Counted from the stretch's first letter, positions 1-5,627 are shown. The stretch is DNA of 5,707 nt from JAZSQZ01 sp045538175 (GCA_045538175.1 JAZSQZ010000103.1:1-5707); one strand, 5' to 3'. The notes: generated by a model not told the origin, from the sequence alone. Program-made: numbers and translations.

Positions 1-416
1 GAATCTTCTACTTGTTCAACACCAAAGTTGCGAATTCTATCCATTGTATCAAGTGAGAATTCGCCGTTTTTGCCAAGTTCATAATGAGCATCTGAAACAA
101 GGTCGGCACCGGCATGAGCTTCTTCCTCTGTTGCAATATCGGCTTCAGTTGGTTCTTTTGTTGCTAGTCCACATTCGAGATTGTCAACATTTGCTGAGAT
201 TAAAGTGTCTTTTGCTCTTAAGAAGTGTTTTTGAGCACCTTTGTCTCCATCTTGACCAAAAATTTCTGCATAATGTGTTGCAAGAATTTCTTCTGCACCT
301 TCTGAAGGAACATTGCCTTCAAGGTATCTTTGTAGGAAACCTACACCTTCAGTTGTTGCAACTGAATAATTATTTAGTTTTTCTTTATATACATCATAAA
401 AAATTTCTACTTTCAT
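1..416 (-). CDS. Uncharacterised acidic protein, N-terminal part (cut by window edge)
   Basis: I do not recognise this protein. The minus-strand frame is open from an ATG at 416-414 to the window edge, giving 138 complete codons with no stop. The start is supported by AGGGAGA seven bases upstream and by a good promoter just beyond it. The protein begins MKVEIFYDVYKEKLNNYSV and ends, as far as visible, in RIRNFGVEQVED. It is very acidic: 29 Asp/Glu against 12 Lys/Arg, with a glutamate cluster at residues 97-99 (ATEEEAHAG). There is no signal peptide or membrane segment, so it is probably cytosolic. Residues 39-70 look helical. It has a single Cys (C82) and no nucleotide-binding or metal motif that I can see. 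It is transcribed divergently from ruvC, which says little about function. The plus-strand frame opposite it (44-418) encodes a Leu/His-rich sequence typical of an antisense shadow. That it is a gene is fairly sure; its role is unknown. Confidence 0.8.
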   Translation of the reverse strand, partial: MKVEIFYDVYKEKLNNYSVATTEGVGFLQRYLEGNVPSEGAEEILATHYAEIFGQDGDKGAQKHFLRAKDTLISANVDNLECGLATKEPTEADIATEEEAHAGADLVSDAHYELGKNGEFSLDTMDRIRNFGVEQVED

Positions 417-423
417 AGTTCTA

Positions 424-430
424 TCTCCCT
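424..430 (-). promoter_or_regulatory. Ribosome binding site of the acidic-protein gene
   Basis: On the minus strand this reads AGGGAGA and ends seven bases before the ATG at 416. It is a strong Shine-Dalgarno match at good spacing and decides the start. It lies almost at the predicted 5' end of the transcript. Confidence 0.75.
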
Positions 431-436
431 ACGATT

Positions 437-465
437 ATTATAGCATACTACAGAATTTTTTACAA
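437..465 (-). promoter_or_regulatory. Predicted sigma-A-type promoter for the acidic-protein gene
   Basis: On the minus strand there is TTGTAA (465-460) as the -35 box, a 17-base spacer, and a perfect TATAAT (442-437) preceded by TGC, which makes an extended -10. Transcription should begin near 430, leaving a leader of only about 14 bases. A weaker alternative lies further upstream on the same strand: TTGCCA, 16 bases, TAAAAT, within roughly 470-500. Confidence 0.7.
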
Positions 466-487
466 GGTTTATTTTAAAGTATTGTAA
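460..487. repeat. Short inverted repeat TTACAA / TTGTAA
   Basis: The arms TTACAA (460-465) and TTGTAA (482-487) are perfect inverted copies separated by 16 bases, so their centres are about two helical turns apart. The left arm coincides exactly with the -35 box of the minus-strand promoter. It could be an operator, but six-base A/T-rich arms can easily arise by chance here. Confidence 0.25.
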
Positions 488-510
488 TTGTGTGGCAACA
501 CTTGTTTTAA

Positions 511-539
511 TTGACAAAAGATATCAATTTGTCTAAAAT
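511..539 (+). promoter_or_regulatory. Predicted sigma-A-type promoter for the ruvC-ruvA-ruvB-queA-tgt operon
   Basis: A perfect TTGACA (511-516) is followed after exactly 17 bases by TAAAAT (534-539), a near-consensus housekeeping promoter. Transcription should begin near 546, only about 12 bases before the ruvC start. No LexA box of the Gram-positive type (GAAC-N4-GTTC) is visible between 417 and 557, so SOS control of this operon is not supported by the sequence here. Confidence 0.8.
513..533. repeat. Inverted repeat GACAAA / TTTGTC inside the ruvC promoter
   Basis: GACAAA (513-518) and TTTGTC (528-533) are perfect inverted copies with a 9-base gap. They run from within the -35 box to the base before the -10 box, filling the spacer. 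A protein bound here would block RNA polymerase, so it is a candidate operator. The arms are short and chance is possible. Confidence 0.3.
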
Positions 540-547
540 AAATTTAT

Positions 548-553
548 AGGTGA
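548..553 (+). promoter_or_regulatory. Ribosome binding site deciding the ruvC TTG start
   Basis: AGGTGA, complementary to the 16S rRNA tail, lies four bases before TTG at 558. The GTG contained in this motif (550-552) is in another frame and meets TGA after two codons, so it cannot be the start. No in-frame ATG gives the conserved RuvC N-terminus, so TTG is the start. Confidence 0.75.
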
Positions 554-557
554 AAAA

Positions 558-1049
558 TTGATAGTTTTAGGAATTGACCCTGGTATCGCTATTGTTGGCT
601 GGGGCGTAGTTAAAGAAGAAAGAGGCAACTTTTCAATAATTGATTATGGTGTTATAAACACTCCCAAAGAAGAGAGTATCTCAACAAGACTTGCTATGGT
701 TTATCAAGGTATGCAAGCCCTTATTGATAAGTATAAACCAGACGCTGTTGCCTTAGAAGAATTGTTTTATTTTAAAAACCAAAAAACGATTATCCCTGTT
801 GCGCAAGCAAGGGGTGTTATTGTACTTGCTTGTATTCAAAAGTTGGGGAATTTATATGAGTACACTCCACTTCAAATTAAGCAAGCAATAACAGGGCAAG
901 GTAGAGCCGAAAAGAAACAAGTTCAATTTATGATTAAAAGCATCTTTGGGTTAGAGAAAATTCCAAAACCAGATGATGCTGCCGATGCTGTGGCAGTTGC
1001 CTTAACGCATCTACAAACAAATAACAAAATTAGTAACAATCAAATATAG
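558..1049 (+). CDS. ruvC: Crossover junction endodeoxyribonuclease RuvC (Holliday junction resolvase)
   Basis: RuvC is a dimeric, metal-dependent nuclease that cuts Holliday junctions symmetrically after RuvAB branch migration, completing recombination and fork repair. The protein has 163 residues, slightly under the usual 170 or so, with little C-terminal tail. The RNase H-like fold opens with MIVLGIDPG, giving the first catalytic acid D7. E67 in ALEELF is the second, and D140 and D143 in KPDDAADAVA complete the metal site; H151 follows. F70 matches the aromatic residue that stacks at the junction, and K108 and K119 match the conserved DNA-contacting lysines. The start is a TTG with AGGTGA four bases upstream; the conserved N-terminus leaves no other choice. 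It is the first gene of the operon, directly behind its promoter, and its TAG stop overlaps the ruvA ribosome binding site. Identification is essentially certain. Confidence 0.97.
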   Translation: MIVLGIDPGIAIVGWGVVKEERGNFSIIDYGVINTPKEESISTRLAMVYQGMQALIDKYKPDAVALEELFYFKNQKTIIPVAQARGVIVLACIQKLGNLYEYTPLQIKQAITGQGRAEKKQVQFMIKSIFGLEKIPKPDDAADAVAVALTHLQTNNKISNNQI

Positions 1050-1057
1050 GGGAAAAT

Positions 1058-1639
1058 ATGTTTTCATATATAATTGGTAAAGCAACATTTAAACAAGATA
1101 ATTTAGTTGTAGTAGAAAATAACGGAATTGGTTATGAAATACTAGTTTCGCTTAATACTGCTGCAGAATGCAAACTTAACGAAGAAATTAAGGTTTATAC
1201 CTATATGCAAGTGAAAGAAGATGGTATTGCATTGTTTGGCTTTTCAGATTTAGAAGAAAAGAATTTGTTTTTAAACCTAATTTCTGTTTCAGGTGTTGGA
1301 CCTAAAGGAGCAATTTCAATTTTATCAAATGTAAGCCCGACCGACTTATCGGTTGCCATTAATCGTCAGGATATTACAGCGATTTCGAGTGTTAAGGGTA
1401 TTGGTAAAAAAACTGCAGAAAGAATTGTTGTAGAACTTAAAGACAAAGTATCAGTTATTGACGCACCTAATACCGAATATGTGGTCGTTGATAGTAAGGC
1501 TGTTGATGAAGCTTGCCTTGCACTTGTAAGTTTAGGTATGAATAAACAAGACGCATTACTATATGCAAGACAGTTTGCAACTGAAAATTCAACTGCTGAA
1601 GAGATTATTTCAAAATGTTTAAGACAAATGGGGAATTAG
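1058..1639 (+). CDS. ruvA: Holliday junction DNA helicase subunit RuvA
   Basis: RuvA is the tetrameric protein that binds the four-way junction, holds it open in a square-planar form and loads two RuvB rings. At 193 residues it is close to the usual 200. Domain I (about 1-64) is the OB fold and carries the acidic pin E54-D55 in QVKEDGIALFGF, which separates the strands. Domain II holds two helix-hairpin-helix motifs, one around SVSGVGPKGA (77-86) and one around SVKGIGKKTAERI (111-123), which grip the DNA backbone. A linker of about 20 residues leads to domain III (about 146-193), the three-helix part that contacts RuvB. The ATG at 1058 follows AGGGGA (1048-1053), which overlaps the ruvC stop, so translation of the two is probably coupled. 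The gap to ruvB is three bases. Confidence 0.97.
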   Translation: MFSYIIGKATFKQDNLVVVENNGIGYEILVSLNTAAECKLNEEIKVYTYMQVKEDGIALFGFSDLEEKNLFLNLISVSGVGPKGAISILSNVSPTDLSVAINRQDITAISSVKGIGKKTAERIVVELKDKVSVIDAPNTEYVVVDSKAVDEACLALVSLGMNKQDALLYARQFATENSTAEEIISKCLRQMGN

Positions 1640-1642
1640 TTA

Positions 1643-2689
1643 ATGGAAGATTTTATCAAAAGCACTAAGGAAATGACCGAAGTTGAGATTGAAAAATCTC
1701 TTCGTCCTACAAGGCTTGATGACTATGTTGGACAAGAGAGATTTAAAGAAAATCTCAAAATTTATATTGAAGCTGCAAAAAATCGTAAAGATGCACTTGA
1801 CCATATTTTACTCTACGGCCCACCTGGACTTGGAAAGACAACCTTATCTCATATAATTGCAAACGAAATGGGCACACAAATCAAAGTTACATCTGGTCCT
1901 GCTATTGAGCATGCTGCTGACCTTGCTGCAATTTTAACAAATCTTCAACCATATGATGTCTTGTTTATTGATGAGATACACCGTCTCAATCACTCTGTTG
2001 AAGAAATCTTGTATCCTGCTATGGAAGACTATGCACTTGACTTTATTGTAGGCAAAGGTCCAACTGCTAGAAACATGAGATTAAAAATTCTACCTTTTAC
2101 ATTAATAGGTGCAACAACAAAAGCTGGAAATATTTCTTCGCCACTTCGTGATAGATTTGGCATCATTGGAAGACTTGAACTTTATAATGATGAAGAGCTA
2201 GGGAATATTGTTGCAAGAAGCGCAAAGATTTTAAATGTTGAAATCGATAGAGATGCTGTTTTAGAAATTAGCAGAAGAAGTCGTGGCACACCTAGAATTG
2301 CAAATAAAAACTTAAAAAGAATTAGAGACTTTGCTGAAGTTAAGGGGGATGGCAGAATTACAAAAGCAATTTGTGAAGATGCATTTAAGCTTATGGGCAC
2401 AGATTCACTAGGTCTTGACTTTGTTGATATTAGAATTTTAGAGTGTATTATTAAAAAATTTAATGGTGGCCCTGTAGGACTTGAAACTTTAGCTACAGCT
2501 ACCGGTGAAGAACCTAGCACAATCGAAGATGTTTACGAACCATATTTAATTCAACTTGGTTTTATTTCAAGAACACCAAGGGGAAGGGTGGCACTAAAAA
2601 CAGCCTACGAGCACCTTAAATTGCCACTTAGTGCAGAAAAAGTTAAGTTTATTGAAATGATAGAAAAAGGTGATAGCGAAAATGCCTGA
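1643..2689 (+). CDS. ruvB: Holliday junction branch migration ATPase RuvB
   Basis: RuvB is the AAA+ hexameric motor that pulls DNA through the RuvA-junction complex. It has 348 residues, a normal length. The Walker A motif GPPGLGKT is at 59-66 (K65), the Walker B motif LFIDEIH at 107-113 (D110, E111), sensor 1 in LIGATTKAG (154-162), the arginine finger R171 in SPLRDRFG, and sensor 2 R218 in GTPRIAN. The RuvA-binding beta-hairpin lies around 134-150. The C-terminal winged-helix DNA-binding domain covers about 258-330 and includes GGPVGL and RTPRGR. A small change is Lys160 where E. coli has Arg (GATTRAG). The ATG at 1643 has GGGGA (1630-1634) inside the end of ruvA. Its last eight bases overlap queA. 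Identification is essentially certain. Confidence 0.98.
   Translation: MEDFIKSTKEMTEVEIEKSLRPTRLDDYVGQERFKENLKIYIEAAKNRKDALDHILLYGPPGLGKTTLSHIIANEMGTQIKVTSGPAIEHAADLAAILTNLQPYDVLFIDEIHRLNHSVEEILYPAMEDYALDFIVGKGPTARNMRLKILPFTLIGATTKAGNISSPLRDRFGIIGRLELYNDEELGNIVARSAKILNVEIDRDAVLEISRRSRGTPRIANKNLKRIRDFAEVKGDGRITKAICEDAFKLMGTDSLGLDFVDIRILECIIKKFNGGPVGLETLATATGEEPSTIEDVYEPYLIQLGFISRTPRGRVALKTAYEHLKLPLSAEKVKFIEMIEKGDSENA
2667..2673 (+). promoter_or_regulatory. Ribosome binding site that decides the queA start
   Basis: AAGGTGA lies inside the end of ruvB, eight bases before the ATG at 2682. The in-frame GTG at 2670 sits within this motif and has no site of its own; the ATG at 2691 would be 17 bases away. 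The ATG at 2682 is therefore the best start. Confidence 0.75.
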
Positions 2690-3734
2690 TATGGAAATTG
2701 ACTACGAAAAAAGATCGACTTATTTTTATAATTTACCAGAAGAAATGATTGCTCAAAACCCTGTTGAACCAAGAGATTCGTCAAGACTTTTGGTTTTTAA
2801 TAAGGAGACCGAGCAAATCGAACACAAAAAGTTTTATAATATTATTGATTATCTTAAAAAAGGCGATGTCCTTGTTATAAACAACACAAGAGTTATTCCT
2901 TGTCGCCTTTTAGGTGTTAAAGATGGCACAGGTGCAAAAATTGAAGTTTTTATCATAAAAAGAATCAATTTGACCGATTGGGAAGCTCTTGTAAAACCAG
3001 GAAAACGCTTACAAATAGGGGCAAAAGTTAAGTTTAATGACGAACTTAGTTGCGAAATTATAGGCCACACTGATTTTGGTGGCAGAGTTGTAAGATTTAT
3101 ATTTGATGGTACTTTTGAAGATGTTTTAAACAGGGCTGGCTCTATGCCACTTCCGCCATATATTAGAGAAAAACTCGAGAATAGTGAGAGATATCAAACT
3201 GTTTATTCAAAAACAAACGGCTCGACTGCGGCACCAACTGCAGGCCTTCATTTTACCCCTGAATTGCTAGAAAAAATCAGGGAAAAAGGTGTAATTGTAC
3301 TCGAAGTTTTGCTTCATGTAGGATTAGGAACTTTTAGACCGGTTAAGGCTGATAATATTTTAGATCACGATATGCATAGCGAATATTTTGAAGTAACAGA
3401 TGAAGTTGCAAATCAAATCAATCTTGCAAAACAAGAAGGAAGACGTGTAATTGCTGTTGGTACAACATCTGTTAGAACTTTGGAAAGTTCTGCAAAAAAT
3501 GGTAAAGTAGTTGCACAAAAAAATAACACAAAATTGTTTATATATCCACCAAAATACAAGTTTCAAATTGTAGATTGTTTGATTACAAACTTTCACTTGC
3601 CAGAAAGCACACTTATTATGCTTGTAAGTGCTTTTGCAGGATATAAACAAACAATGGAAGTTTACAACACGGCCGTAAAAGAAGGATATAGATTTTTTAG
3701 TTTTGGCGATGCTTGTTTTTTTTACAAAGAATAG
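2682..3734 (+). CDS. queA: S-adenosylmethionine:tRNA ribosyltransferase-isomerase QueA
   Basis: QueA transfers and isomerises the ribosyl part of S-adenosylmethionine onto preQ1 at position 34 of tRNA, making epoxyqueuosine, the step after Tgt. From the chosen ATG it has 350 residues, against about 340-356 in the family. Visible family motifs, in order, are NLPEEMIAQNP (17-27), NNTRVIPCRLLG (67-78), SMPLPPYI (154-161), YQTVYS (171-176), AAPTAGLHF (183-191), LLHVGLGTFRPV (210-221), DHDMHSEYFEV (228-238), VIAVGTTSVRTLES (256-269), TNFHLPESTLIMLVSAFAG (302-320) and YRFFSFGDACFF (336-347). A longer form from GTG 2670 is possible but that codon lies in the ribosome binding site. The start overlaps ruvB by eight bases, implying translational coupling, and tgt follows after 16 bases, so both queuosine steps are co-expressed. 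Cytosolic. Function certain; exact start likely. Confidence 0.96.
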   Translation: MPDMEIDYEKRSTYFYNLPEEMIAQNPVEPRDSSRLLVFNKETEQIEHKKFYNIIDYLKKGDVLVINNTRVIPCRLLGVKDGTGAKIEVFIIKRINLTDWEALVKPGKRLQIGAKVKFNDELSCEIIGHTDFGGRVVRFIFDGTFEDVLNRAGSMPLPPYIREKLENSERYQTVYSKTNGSTAAPTAGLHFTPELLEKIREKGVIVLEVLLHVGLGTFRPVKADNILDHDMHSEYFEVTDEVANQINLAKQEGRRVIAVGTTSVRTLESSAKNGKVVAQKNNTKLFIYPPKYKFQIVDCLITNFHLPESTLIMLVSAFAGYKQTMEVYNTAVKEGYRFFSFGDACFFYKE

Positions 3735-3750
3735 ATTAGAAGGATTATAA

Positions 3751-4884
3751 ATGGAAGAAGAAAAGTTCAGTTTTAAAGTAACACATATTGATAAAAACTC
3801 AGGTGTTAGATGTGGCGAATTCAAAACTCCACACGGTGTTATCGAAACACCGATTTTTATGCCTGTTGGAACACAAGCCACTGTTAAGTCTTTAACTCCT
3901 GAAGATTTACATAATATAAATGCTCAAATTATTTTATCAAACACATACCACCTTTATTTAAGACCTGGAAATGACATCATAAGAAGGGCTGGTGGTTTAC
4001 ATAAGTTTATGAATTGGAATAAGCCTATCCTTACTGATTCTGGTGGTTTTCAAGTTTTTTCTTTGTCAGATTTTAGGAAAATCACAGAAGACGGTGTTGA
4101 ATTTAAGTCACATTTGAACGGAGCAAAACACTTTATGTCTCCTGAAAAATGCATTGAAATTCAAAATGATTTAGGTTCAGACATTGTTATGCAACTTGAT
4201 GTTTGTACAGAAGCAGGTGCAACTGAAAAGGAAAGCGAAAAAGCACTTGAAATCACTGAAAGATGGTTAAAAAGGTGTTATGAAGCACAAAAAAATCCAG
4301 AACAAATGCTTTTTCCTATAGTACAAGGCAATATTTATCCTGAACTTAGAAAAAAGAGTTTAGAAAAAGCCTTACCATATGTAAAATGTGGTATTGCTAT
4401 AGGTGGTTTATCAGTTGGCGAAAGTAAAGAAAAAATGTATGAGATTTTAGATGTTTTAAACCCTTTACTTCCAAAAGACAGTCCACATTATCTTATGGGT
4501 GTTGGAAGTCCTGATTGCCTTATTGAAGGGGTGCTTAGGGGTGTTGATATGTTTGACTGCGTTTTGGCAACAAGAATCGCTAGAAATGGCACGGCTTTTA
4601 CAAGTCACGGTAAAGTTGTCGTTAAAAATGCAAAATATAAAGACGATTTCACTCCACTTGATGATAATTGTGATTGCGAAACTTGTAGAAATTATACAAA
4701 AGCATACCTTCGCCACCTTATAAATGCAGATGAGATTACCGGGGCAAGATTGCTTAGCGTTCATAACTTAAGATATTTATTAAAACTTATGGAAGATATC
4801 CGTAAAGCAATTAAAGAAGATAGATTTATGGAATTTAGAGAAGAGTTTTATAAAAATAACAAAGATTATGACATTATTACCTAA
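3751..4884 (+). CDS. tgt: tRNA-guanine transglycosylase Tgt (queuine tRNA-ribosyltransferase)
   Basis: Bacterial Tgt swaps guanine 34 of tRNA-Asn, -Asp, -His and -Tyr for preQ1, the entry step of queuosine into tRNA. It has 377 residues, a typical length, and a TIM-barrel fold. The general acid/base D96 is in LTDSGGFQVFS (94-104), D150 in VMQLD, the substrate-contacting PIVQGN at 189-194, the IGGLSVGE loop at 217-224, and the nucleophile D269 in MFDCVLATRIARNG. The zinc site is complete: C307, C309 and C312 in CDCETC, plus H338 in SVHNLRYL, with the same 26-residue Cys-His spacing as Zymomonas mobilis Tgt. The sequence VLATRIARNG in place of the more common VLPTR is, from memory, usual in Clostridia. 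The ATG at 3751 follows AGAAGGA (3738-3744) by six bases. It is the last gene of the ruv-que operon. Confidence 0.98.
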   Translation: MEEEKFSFKVTHIDKNSGVRCGEFKTPHGVIETPIFMPVGTQATVKSLTPEDLHNINAQIILSNTYHLYLRPGNDIIRRAGGLHKFMNWNKPILTDSGGFQVFSLSDFRKITEDGVEFKSHLNGAKHFMSPEKCIEIQNDLGSDIVMQLDVCTEAGATEKESEKALEITERWLKRCYEAQKNPEQMLFPIVQGNIYPELRKKSLEKALPYVKCGIAIGGLSVGESKEKMYEILDVLNPLLPKDSPHYLMGVGSPDCLIEGVLRGVDMFDCVLATRIARNGTAFTSHGKVVVKNAKYKDDFTPLDDNCDCETCRNYTKAYLRHLINADEITGARLLSVHNLRYLLKLMEDIRKAIKEDRFMEFREEFYKNNKDYDIIT

Positions 4885-4904
4885 AAATTTTTTATTAAAC
4901 AGCA

Positions 4905-4937
4905 TTATTTAATTTGTTTTTATTTATTTAATTTGTT
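4905..4937 (+). repeat. 14-bp direct repeat spanning the yajC promoter
   Basis: The sequence TTATTTAATTTGTT occurs perfectly at 4905-4918 and again at 4924-4937, offset by 19 bases, close to two helical turns. The first copy contains most of the -35 box and the second ends in the extended -10. It may be a duplicated regulator site, an upstream A/T element, or a slippage duplication in A/T-rich DNA. Confidence 0.5.
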
Positions 4938-4942
4938 ATAAT
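4914..4942 (+). promoter_or_regulatory. Predicted extended -10 promoter for yajC
   Basis: TTGTTT (4914-4919) is the -35 box, followed by a 17-base spacer and a perfect TATAAT (4937-4942) preceded by TGT, an extended -10. Transcription should begin near 4949, giving a leader of about 20 bases. This suggests that yajC is expressed separately from the upstream operon. Confidence 0.75.
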
Positions 4943-4969
4943 CACGGTATAAAAGGAAATGGTGATATT

Positions 4970-5557
4970 ATGAGATTTTTAAATATGCTTTGTGAAGCTG
5001 CAGCAGATAAACCACAAAATACTACTGCTAGCATTATTTTACTTATTGTTATGGGTGTTTTGATTGTTGGATATTTTTTCTATTCTTCATATAGAAGAAA
5101 AAAAGACTATGCTCAAGCACAACAAGCAATTGATGAATTAAAAGTTGGCGACAAAATTGTTACAACTTCAGGCATGTTTGGTACTATTAAAGGTATCAAC
5201 GAGACAACTTTTGGTAAAGTTTTCTTAATTGAATCTGGTGAAGGTAAAAATGTAAGCTATTTTAACATTGGTGCAAATGCTATTTGGGGTCTAGACACAA
5301 AAGAAGATGTTGTTTTAGATGAAGATGGCAAACCACTTCAAACTCCAGAAGATATGAAAAAGGCAAAAGAAAAACTTCTTAAAACTACAGACAAAAAAGA
5401 AGAACCTGCAAAAGAAGAAAAGAAAGAAAAAACTGAGAAAGTAGAAAAAGAAGAGAAAGCTAAAGAAGAAGTTAAGGAAGAACCAAAAGAAGCAGAAACT
5501 GAAAAAACAGAAAAACCTAAAAGAACAAGAAAAACAACAAAAAAAGATGATAAATAA
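4970..5557 (+). CDS. yajC: Sec translocon accessory protein YajC, with a long charged tail
   Basis: YajC is a small inner-membrane protein that associates with SecD-SecF at the SecYEG channel. The protein begins with a short polar N-terminus, then one membrane span at about 21-39 (SIILLIVMGVLIVGYFFYS), a basic stop-transfer stretch YRRKKDY, and the cytoplasmic YajC core with KVGDKIVTTSGMFGTIKGI (58-76), the family's best conserved part. Residues 128-195 are an added tail made mostly of Lys and Glu (24 K and 18 E of 68), ending KRTRKTTKKDDK. Total length is 195 residues against about 110 for E. coli YajC. The ATG at 4970 has GGTGA (4961-4965) four bases upstream, and AAAAGGA (4951-4957) further away. 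It has its own promoter and a terminator, so it may be monocistronic. secD and secF are not adjacent in the visible sequence. Family assignment is firm; the tail's role is unknown. Confidence 0.92.
   Translation: MRFLNMLCEAAADKPQNTTASIILLIVMGVLIVGYFFYSSYRRKKDYAQAQQAIDELKVGDKIVTTSGMFGTIKGINETTFGKVFLIESGEGKNVSYFNIGANAIWGLDTKEDVVLDEDGKPLQTPEDMKKAKEKLLKTTDKKEEPAKEEKKEKTEKVEKEEKAKEEVKEEPKEAETEKTEKPKRTRKTTKKDDK
5351..5554 (+). other. Low-complexity, purine-rich segment coding the Lys/Glu tail of YajC
   Basis: This stretch is built almost wholly from AAA, AAG, GAA and ACT/ACA codons, so the plus strand is nearly all purine. It contains irregular imperfect repeats of Glu-Lys-type units and no exact long tandem repeat. 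The frame opposite it (5338-5640 on the minus strand) is a Ser/Phe-rich shadow, not a gene. Such DNA is prone to length change by slippage. Confidence 0.8.
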
Positions 5558-5576
5558 TTAGTTTTAAAAATAAAAT

Positions 5577-5608
5577 GAACTTCATACGATATTGTATGGA
5601 GTTTTTTT
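5577..5608 (+). terminator. Intrinsic terminator after yajC
   Basis: The arms ACTTCATAC (5579-5587) and GTATGGAGT (5594-5602) pair over nine positions with one G-T wobble around a six-base loop, GATATT. Two further pairs (A-T and a G-T wobble) can extend the base. A run of seven T (5602-5608) follows directly, then ATTTT. The stem is A/T-rich but the form is classic. It separates yajC from the next gene. Confidence 0.85.
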
Positions 5609-5613
5609 ATTTT

Positions 5614-5621
5614 AAAGGAGA
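5614..5621 (+). promoter_or_regulatory. Ribosome binding site of the last, partial gene
   Basis: AAAGGAGA, a near-perfect Shine-Dalgarno sequence, ends six bases before the ATG at 5628. No clear promoter lies between the terminator and this site, so this gene probably depends on read-through past the terminator or on a weak start that I cannot see. Confidence 0.75.
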
Positions 5622-5627
5622 GAGTGT

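Larger units (their letters stand above)
511..4884 (+). other. Probable transcription unit ruvC-ruvA-ruvB-queA-tgt
   Basis: Five plus-strand genes follow one promoter with gaps of 8, 3, -8 and 16 bases and no hairpin terminator between them, so they are inferred to be one operon. It joins the Holliday-junction resolvasome to two queuosine tRNA-modification enzymes, a linkage also known in other bacteria. I see no good intrinsic terminator directly after tgt, so some read-through into yajC is possible. Confidence 0.75.

Noticed and set aside
44..418. Plus-strand open frame of 124 codons, Leu/His/Gln-rich
   Set aside because: It is antisense to the minus-strand acidic gene, has no ribosome binding site, and its odd composition is what the complement of Glu/Ala/Thr-rich codons gives.
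490..506. Small hairpin GTGT-GGCA-ACAC and the near-palindrome AACACTTGTT upstream of ruvC
   Set aside because: The arms are only four bases, and the site lies upstream of the predicted start of transcription, so it would not be in the ruvC mRNA; no known operator is matched.
2182..2520. Minus-strand frame opposite ruvB
   Set aside because: It lies fully inside a certain gene and its Ser/Leu/Ile-rich low-complexity translation is typical of an antisense shadow.
3360..3881. Minus-strand open frame of 173 codons across the queA-tgt junction
   Set aside because: It crosses two certain genes, is rich in Cys, Phe and Ser, and shows no start signals or family resemblance; it is a shadow of A/T-rich coding DNA.
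4465..4764. Overlapping frames on both strands inside tgt (minus 4465-4764, plus 4499-4723)
   Set aside because: Both lie within the conserved catalytic and zinc-binding part of Tgt and have no start signals.
4959..4973. Four-codon mini-frame ATG GTG ATA TTA TGA overlapping the yajC start
   Set aside because: The AAAAGGA before it is only one base away, too close for initiation; the overlap is probably chance within the yajC ribosome binding region.
4970..5005. Possible lipoprotein signal in the YajC N-terminus (MLCEAAA, Cys8)
   Set aside because: There is no hydrophobic stretch before the Cys; the only membrane span comes after it, at about 21-39.
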